Shown one piece after another: positions 60,065-64,000 of a stretch of 64,000 nucleotides of DNA. Under the pieces are notes generated by a model. It was given only the letters and a program-made list of their open reading frames with translations. It did not search any database and had not been told where the DNA came from. The DNA is from Bradyrhizobium sp. CB1717 (GTDB lineage: Bacteria; Pseudomonadota; Alphaproteobacteria; Rhizobiales; Xanthobacteraceae): positions 7,099,001 to 7,163,000 of the forward strand of contig NZ_CP121666.1 in assembly GCF_029714325.1 (NCBI RefSeq). The letters run 5' to 3'. How positions within the stretch are numbered: position 1 is the first letter of the stretch; each line of letters starts with the position of its first letter. Made by a program: the position numbers and the translations under genes.

Positions 60065-61048
60065 CTACTCCGCCTTGATGTTCGCGGCAGCGACGACCTC
60101 GGCAAGCTCCTTCGTCTCCTTCGCGATCTTGGCAGCGTAGTCGGCCGGGCTGAGCACGCTGACCACACCCTGCGAGCCGAGCTTCTCTTCGACCGCCGGA
60201 TCCTTGGCAGCAGTGACGATCTCCTGGTGCAGCGTCTGCAGGATCGGCGCGGGTGTCGCCTTCGGCATGAAGAATCCGACCCAGAACGAGATGTCGAAGC
60301 CGGGATAGCCGGCTTCCGCGACGGTCAGCACGTCAGGCAGCGCCGGCAGCCGCTCGGCCGAGGACACCGCGAGCGCGCGCAGCTTGCCGGCCTTCACCAG
60401 CGGCACGGCGGAGAGCGGATCGAACACCGCGAGCACCTCCTGCGCGAGGATGCCGACCTCGGAGGCCGCGCCGCCGCGATAGGGCACGTGGATCAGCTTG
60501 ATGCCGGCCTTCTGGGCGAGCAGCTCCATGGCGAGATGGGCGAGGTTGCCGTTGCCGCCCGAGCCATAGGCGAGCGCGCCCGGTGCCGCCTTCGCCGCCG
60601 CAACGAGATCGGCGACGGACTTGATGTCGGCTGTCTTGGGATTCTCCGGATTGACCACCAGCACCAGCGGCGCCGACACGACGGTGGTGAGCGGCGCGAA
60701 ATCCTTCTCCGGATCGTAGCGGATATCTTTGAACAGCGTCTTGTTCAGCGTGATGGTGGAGGAGTTGCAGGCGAGCATGGTGTAACCGTCGGCGTCAGCG
60801 CGCGCGACGCCTTCGGCCGCGATCATCCCGTTGGCGCCGGCGCGGTTCTCGACCACGAAGGGCTGTCCGAGCTTGTTGCCGAGACGATCGCCGACGATGC
60901 GCGCGACCACGTCGACCGGCCCGCCCGCGCTGAAGCCGACCATGATCTTCACCGGCCGCGACGGATATTTCTGCGCGAGAGCCTCGGTCGTCAGCGCCGC
61001 GGCGCATAGTCCGGCGATGAGCGCCAGCAGGCGGGCCGTTCGTTGCAT
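60065..61048 (-). CDS. Bug-family tripartite tricarboxylate transporter substrate-binding protein
   Basis: A 327-residue periplasmic protein with a signal peptide (ending near TEALAQKYP). Family blocks are YPSRPVKIMVGFSAGGPVDVVARIV, VENRAGANGMIAAEGVARADADGYTML and IHVPYRGGAASEVGILAQEVLAVFD (each in part), plus LGSQGVVSVLSPADYA near the end. Bug proteins bind carboxylates such as citrate or aromatic acids; the TctA/TctB membrane partners are not next to it, which is usual. Ligand unknown. Confidence 0.93.
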   Translation of the reverse strand: MQRTARLLALIAGLCAAALTTEALAQKYPSRPVKIMVGFSAGGPVDVVARIVGDRLGNKLGQPFVVENRAGANGMIAAEGVARADADGYTMLACNSSTITLNKTLFKDIRYDPEKDFAPLTTVVSAPLVLVVNPENPKTADIKSVADLVAAAKAAPGALAYGSGGNGNLAHLAMELLAQKAGIKLIHVPYRGGAASEVGILAQEVLAVFDPLSAVPLVKAGKLRALAVSSAERLPALPDVLTVAEAGYPGFDISFWVGFFMPKATPAPILQTLHQEIVTAAKDPAVEEKLGSQGVVSVLSPADYAAKIAKETKELAEVVAAANIKAE

Positions 61049-61200
61049 TCGTTTCTCCCCAACCTCTTTGGCGCCGCTTGTGCATGTTTGTTGGTGCGGC
61101 GCGTGCGAGGACCATGATGAGCGGCCGCACCGGATTTCGCAATCGCGTTTGGCGCCACGCGATGCCAGGCAATTCCGCCGCGCGGCACGTGAGAAGCGGT

Positions 61201-61350
61201 CTCAACAAAAAAAGTGCGAAAACAACCCCATGCACAGTAGCCGGCCCCAGTCGCATCAAGGACTTGCGAGGCAGACCCGCGCTTTCTGATTTTGCTAAAT
61301 CGATTTGACCCGTCGGGCAAAACAGTGGCAGAATGGCATCATCGCGATAA
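61201..61350 (-). repeat. Dispersed intergenic repeat, copy B
   Basis: The inverted counterpart of 13285-13423. On the minus strand it reads TTTTGCCCGACGGGTCAA and, 60 bp on, TACTGTGCATGGGGTTGTTT, ending in a T-rich ACTTTTTTTGTTGAG tract. It lies upstream of the Bug protein gene and is non-coding. Confidence 0.8.
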
Positions 61351-61504
61351 CCGCAAGCCTCCACCCCGCCCCGACATTGGCGCCTGGCCGCGGCTCCGCG
61401 TAAACCCCCTCATCCACATCTGAAAATCACAACCGCCGCGCAAAGCGCGATGGGCTCCGCCCACGGCGGGCCCACGCGCCTGCGCCGGCAAGGGACACAT
61501 CGAC

Positions 61505-62107
61505 ATGACGACAGCTCCGGAACGCAACGGCACGACATCCATCGCTACGAACGGTTACGGCAGGGCCGCAAGCCCCCGTGTCAGGCTCCACCGGCGGCGC
61601 ATTGCGATCGACCATCCCGATCCGCAGGCCGGCGAGCGCCTGCTCGCCGATGCCCTCGGCGCGGTCGACCGCGACGCGCTGCACGGCATCCTGAGGCAGC
61701 TCATGAAGGCGAGCGCGATCGGGCAGAAGCCGGACGAGGCCAATCTCGCCTTCATGGTCTCGATGATGAAGAGCATCGCCCCCAAGGATTCCATCGAGGC
61801 GATGCTCGGGGCGCAGATGGTGGCGGTCCACGCGATGGCGATGCGCTCCGCCTGCCGCCTTGCCTTCACCGACGATCTTGCACAACAGGAAAGCGCCACA
61901 CGCGCCCTGACCCGGCTGGCCCGCACCTTCGCGGCGCAGACCGAGGCCCTCAGCCGCCATCGCAACAGCGGGGAGCGCGCGATCACCGTGCAGAACCTGT
62001 CGGTCCAGGACGGCGGCAAGGCGATCGTCGGCAACCTCACGCAGCATGCGAACATGATTGTCGCGGAAGCCGGCTCGAACGACGGAAGGCAGGGTGCAGT
62101 CGCATGA
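61505..62107 (+). CDS. Hypothetical protein, partner of the HGG protein
   Basis: A 200-residue soluble protein. It has an Arg-rich N-terminus (SPRVRLHRRRIAI), a helical middle (ALHGILRQLMKASAIGQK, FMVSMMKSIAPKDSIEAML) and a polar end. The following gene starts within its stop codon (ATGA-type overlap at 62104), so they are co-translated. Pairs of this type occur in Bradyrhizobium and may derive from phage packaging modules, but I cannot assign a function. Confidence 0.7.
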   Translation: MTTAPERNGTTSIATNGYGRAASPRVRLHRRRIAIDHPDPQAGERLLADALGAVDRDALHGILRQLMKASAIGQKPDEANLAFMVSMMKSIAPKDSIEAMLGAQMVAVHAMAMRSACRLAFTDDLAQQESATRALTRLARTFAAQTEALSRHRNSGERAITVQNLSVQDGGKAIVGNLTQHANMIVAEAGSNDGRQGAVA

Positions 62108-62373
62108 CCGGCGGCCACACGCGCAACACCCTCCCGATGCGGGCCAGCCCCCGCTGCGGCGCCAGGACGCGCGATGGCGCCGCGTGCCGCTCGCCGGCCG
62201 CGCGCGGCAAGGCGCGATGCCGCATGCACGGCGGCACACCGGGATGCGGCGCGCCGCTCGGAAACCGCAATGCGCGCAAGCATGGACTGTTCGCCAGGGA
62301 AACGATCGATGAGCGAAGGCAGATCGAGTCTTTGCTGGATGATGCGCTGAAGCTGCTGCGGAACTTGACGTGA
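62104..62373 (+). CDS. HGG-motif phage-like small protein
   Basis: An 89-residue basic protein with RCGARTRDGAACRSPAARGK and CRMHGGTPGCGAPLGNRNARKHG. This Cys/His layout followed by HGG...G and GNRNARKHG is the HGGxSTG-type motif found in phage-related small proteins. The C-terminal helix ERRQIESLLDDALKLLRNL is acidic-basic mixed. It is translationally coupled to the 200-residue protein before it. DNA binding is plausible but not shown. Confidence 0.75.
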   Translation: MTGGHTRNTLPMRASPRCGARTRDGAACRSPAARGKARCRMHGGTPGCGAPLGNRNARKHGLFARETIDERRQIESLLDDALKLLRNLT

Positions 62374-62485
62374 TGGCGTCCGGCCGGCGTGGATCACGGG
62401 CGGACGTCGCGGGATTCGAAATGCCCGTTGCACACGGAACTTATCGCGCTGGCGCCGCTTTGAATGAGCAACGGAAGCATGCCCG

Positions 62486-64000
62486 ATGAATGCCGAAACG
62501 GAACTCAAATTCCGCCTTGCGCCGCGAAAGCTGTCATCCGTCTTGCGCGCCGCCGCTTCGAACGGACGACGCGGCGACCGGTCGGAGCAGGATCTGGTGT
62601 CGACCTATTACGACACGAGCAAGCAGAAGCTCAAGCGACATGGTCTCACGCTCCGCGTCCGCAAGATTGGCGATCGCTACGTCCAGACCGTGAAGGCGGG
62701 CGGCTCCGGAACCGTGACGCGCGGCGAATGGGAGCATGAGGTCGCGGGCGCAAGGCCCGACTTCGGGAAGATCAAGAACACGCCTCTTGCGGACCTCGCA
62801 TCCAAAAAACTTCCGCGCAGGCTGCGGCCGGTGTTTCGGACCGAGGTCCATCGCACCACCGAGGCGAGGAAGGTGCGAAAGAGCCAGATCGAGCTCGCCG
62901 TCGACCGTGGCCGCATCGGCGCCGGGCGGCGCTCGCGGCCGGTCGCCGAGTTCGAGCTGGAATTGAAATCCGGGCAGCTCCCCGATCTGTTCCGGCTGGC
63001 GCGCAATCTCGAACGCAGGACGGGCGCCGAGCTCGATCTGCGCTCGAAAGCCGAGCGAGGCTTTCAACTCGTGACGGGAAACGGCGCGGGCGCGCAGCAC
63101 GCCGAGCCGATCGAGCTCAAATGCGAGCTCTCGCCGCGCAATGCCTTCGGCGTGATCGCGCATTCGACGCTTCGCCAGATCACGGCGAATGCCGATCCGG
63201 TGCGGGACATGGATTCGGAAGGTGTCCACCAGATGCGCGTCGGCCTGCGGCGCTTGCGGGCCGCGATCTCGCTGTTCTCCGACACCCTGCCGCGCGCCAG
63301 CACGGAGCGGATCAAGACCGAGCTCAAATGGCTCACGGGCGAGCTGGCGCCGGCGCGCGAGGTCGACGTCTTCCTCACGGAAAGCATTCTGCCGATCGCG
63401 GGCCAAGGCGTCCCGAAACGCGGCGCTCGCGCGATCGCCAAGAAGTTTTCCGCGGAGCGAAGGGCCGCCTTCGCGCGCGCCCGCGAGGCGGTCGAATCGC
63501 CCCGCTACCGCCGCCTGCTGATCGACGTGATCGAGTGGATCGAGACCGGACAGTCCCGCGCCGACGACGACCGGTCGATTGCTGCTTATGCCGCCGCGGT
63601 GCTGGACCGCCGGATCAGGAAGGCGCGCAAGCAGGGCAAGCATCTGGACGATCTCGACCCGATGCAGCGTCACAAGCTGCGCATCAGGATCAAGAAGATC
63701 CGTTACGCCGTCGACTTCTTTGGGAGTCTCTACAGCGATCGCGACCAGGGGCAGCTCGCAAGCCTCTCCGGCCAGCTGAAGGCGATTCAGTCCGCACTGG
63801 GATCGCTCAACGACTTCATGACGCATCGCGAGCTGGCGACGGAAACGGCGTTGGCGGCGCCGCCGGCCAACCGGCGCGCCCAGGCCTTCGCGTCGGGGTT
63901 CATCGTCGGCCGGGAGCGTGAGGCGGCGTACGGCCTGATGAAGGACGCCGCCGGCGAGCTGCATCGATTGCACCGGCTGCGCGTCGCGCCGGGCAAGTGA
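62486..64000 (+). CDS. CYTH and CHAD domain protein (probable inorganic triphosphatase)
   Basis: A 504-residue protein. The N-terminal CYTH domain (about 1-200) has the EXEXK-like start ETELKFRL, TYYDTSKQKLKRHGLTLRVRK and EFELELKSG, residues that bind triphosphate and metal. The C-terminal CHAD domain (about 220-500) has conserved His-rich helices: VHQMRVGLRRLRAAISLF, RHKLRIRIKKIRYAVDFF and LGSLNDFMTHRELA. CHAD domains bind polyphosphate. It likely cleaves inorganic triphosphate or acts at polyphosphate granules. The TGA stop is the last codon of the window. Confidence 0.93.
   Translation: MNAETELKFRLAPRKLSSVLRAAASNGRRGDRSEQDLVSTYYDTSKQKLKRHGLTLRVRKIGDRYVQTVKAGGSGTVTRGEWEHEVAGARPDFGKIKNTPLADLASKKLPRRLRPVFRTEVHRTTEARKVRKSQIELAVDRGRIGAGRRSRPVAEFELELKSGQLPDLFRLARNLERRTGAELDLRSKAERGFQLVTGNGAGAQHAEPIELKCELSPRNAFGVIAHSTLRQITANADPVRDMDSEGVHQMRVGLRRLRAAISLFSDTLPRASTERIKTELKWLTGELAPAREVDVFLTESILPIAGQGVPKRGARAIAKKFSAERRAAFARAREAVESPRYRRLLIDVIEWIETGQSRADDDRSIAAYAAAVLDRRIRKARKQGKHLDDLDPMQRHKLRIRIKKIRYAVDFFGSLYSDRDQGQLASLSGQLKAIQSALGSLNDFMTHRELATETALAAPPANRRAQAFASGFIVGREREAAYGLMKDAAGELHRLHRLRVAPGK

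Overview
The window reads as a chromosomal segment of a Bradyrhizobium-like alphaproteobacterium (Nitrobacteraceae). The evidence is high GC, a DUF3551 and a DUF1236 small secreted protein, stand-alone ABC_sub_bind periplasmic proteins, a Bug-type binding protein, a cyo quinol oxidase, a PuuD-type urate hydroxylase, and several intergenic palindromic repeats typical of this group. No tRNA, rRNA, CRISPR array, integrase or transposase was seen.

Layout. 0-11.6 kb is a loose accessory stretch: a quinone-oxidoreductase-like MDR protein cut by the window edge, small secreted proteins, an alpha/beta hydrolase divergent from a LysR regulator with a decayed AraC remnant between them, two ABC_sub_bind proteins, a hot-dog thioesterase, five direct copies of a ~93-bp palindromic repeat, and a frameshifted sulfatase. 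11.6-16.1 kb holds a Ca2+/H+ antiporter, a UBP-type zinc finger protein, an isocitrate/isopropylmalate-dehydrogenase-family enzyme and an MFS exporter. 16.1-24.7 kb, all on the minus strand, is the most unusual locus: a short candidate precursor peptide followed by three different radical SAM enzymes, a Cys-rich protein fused to a methyltransferase-like domain and an alphaKG-HExxH-type peptide hydroxylase, mostly joined by 4-nt ATGA overlaps, plus a cobalamin-type radical SAM gene at the end. I interpret it as an uncharacterised RiPP (modified peptide) pathway. 24.9-30.9 kb carries a two-subunit molybdenum hydroxylase followed by fccB-soxXYZA, without soxB or soxCD.

31-34.1 kb is a sugar-type ABC importer lacking its ATPase. 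34.1-36.5 kb pairs a cysteine hydrolase (biuret-hydrolase type) with an NCS2-like permease behind a palindromic operator. 36.7-41.3 kb has a MaoC-like protein and a fused indolepyruvate ferredoxin oxidoreductase. 41.6-46.7 kb has a KstD-like flavoprotein, a DegP-like protease, and a GMC oxidoreductase with a small gluconate-dehydrogenase-subunit-3-like partner. 46.9-51.8 kb has a secreted nuclease, a candidate MmgR-type small RNA and cyoABCD. 52-64 kb is mixed housekeeping and accessory: SDR, sorbosone-dehydrogenase-like protein, PuuD, VOC protein, lytic transglycosylase with a structured leader, DUF1236 protein, NUDIX hydrolase, Bug protein, a phage-like small gene pair and a CYTH-CHAD protein ending on the last base.

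Functional assignments rest on motif reading by eye; no database search was run. Gene starts were moved from the longest ORF wherever a Shine-Dalgarno sequence, signal peptide or family N-terminus argued for it.
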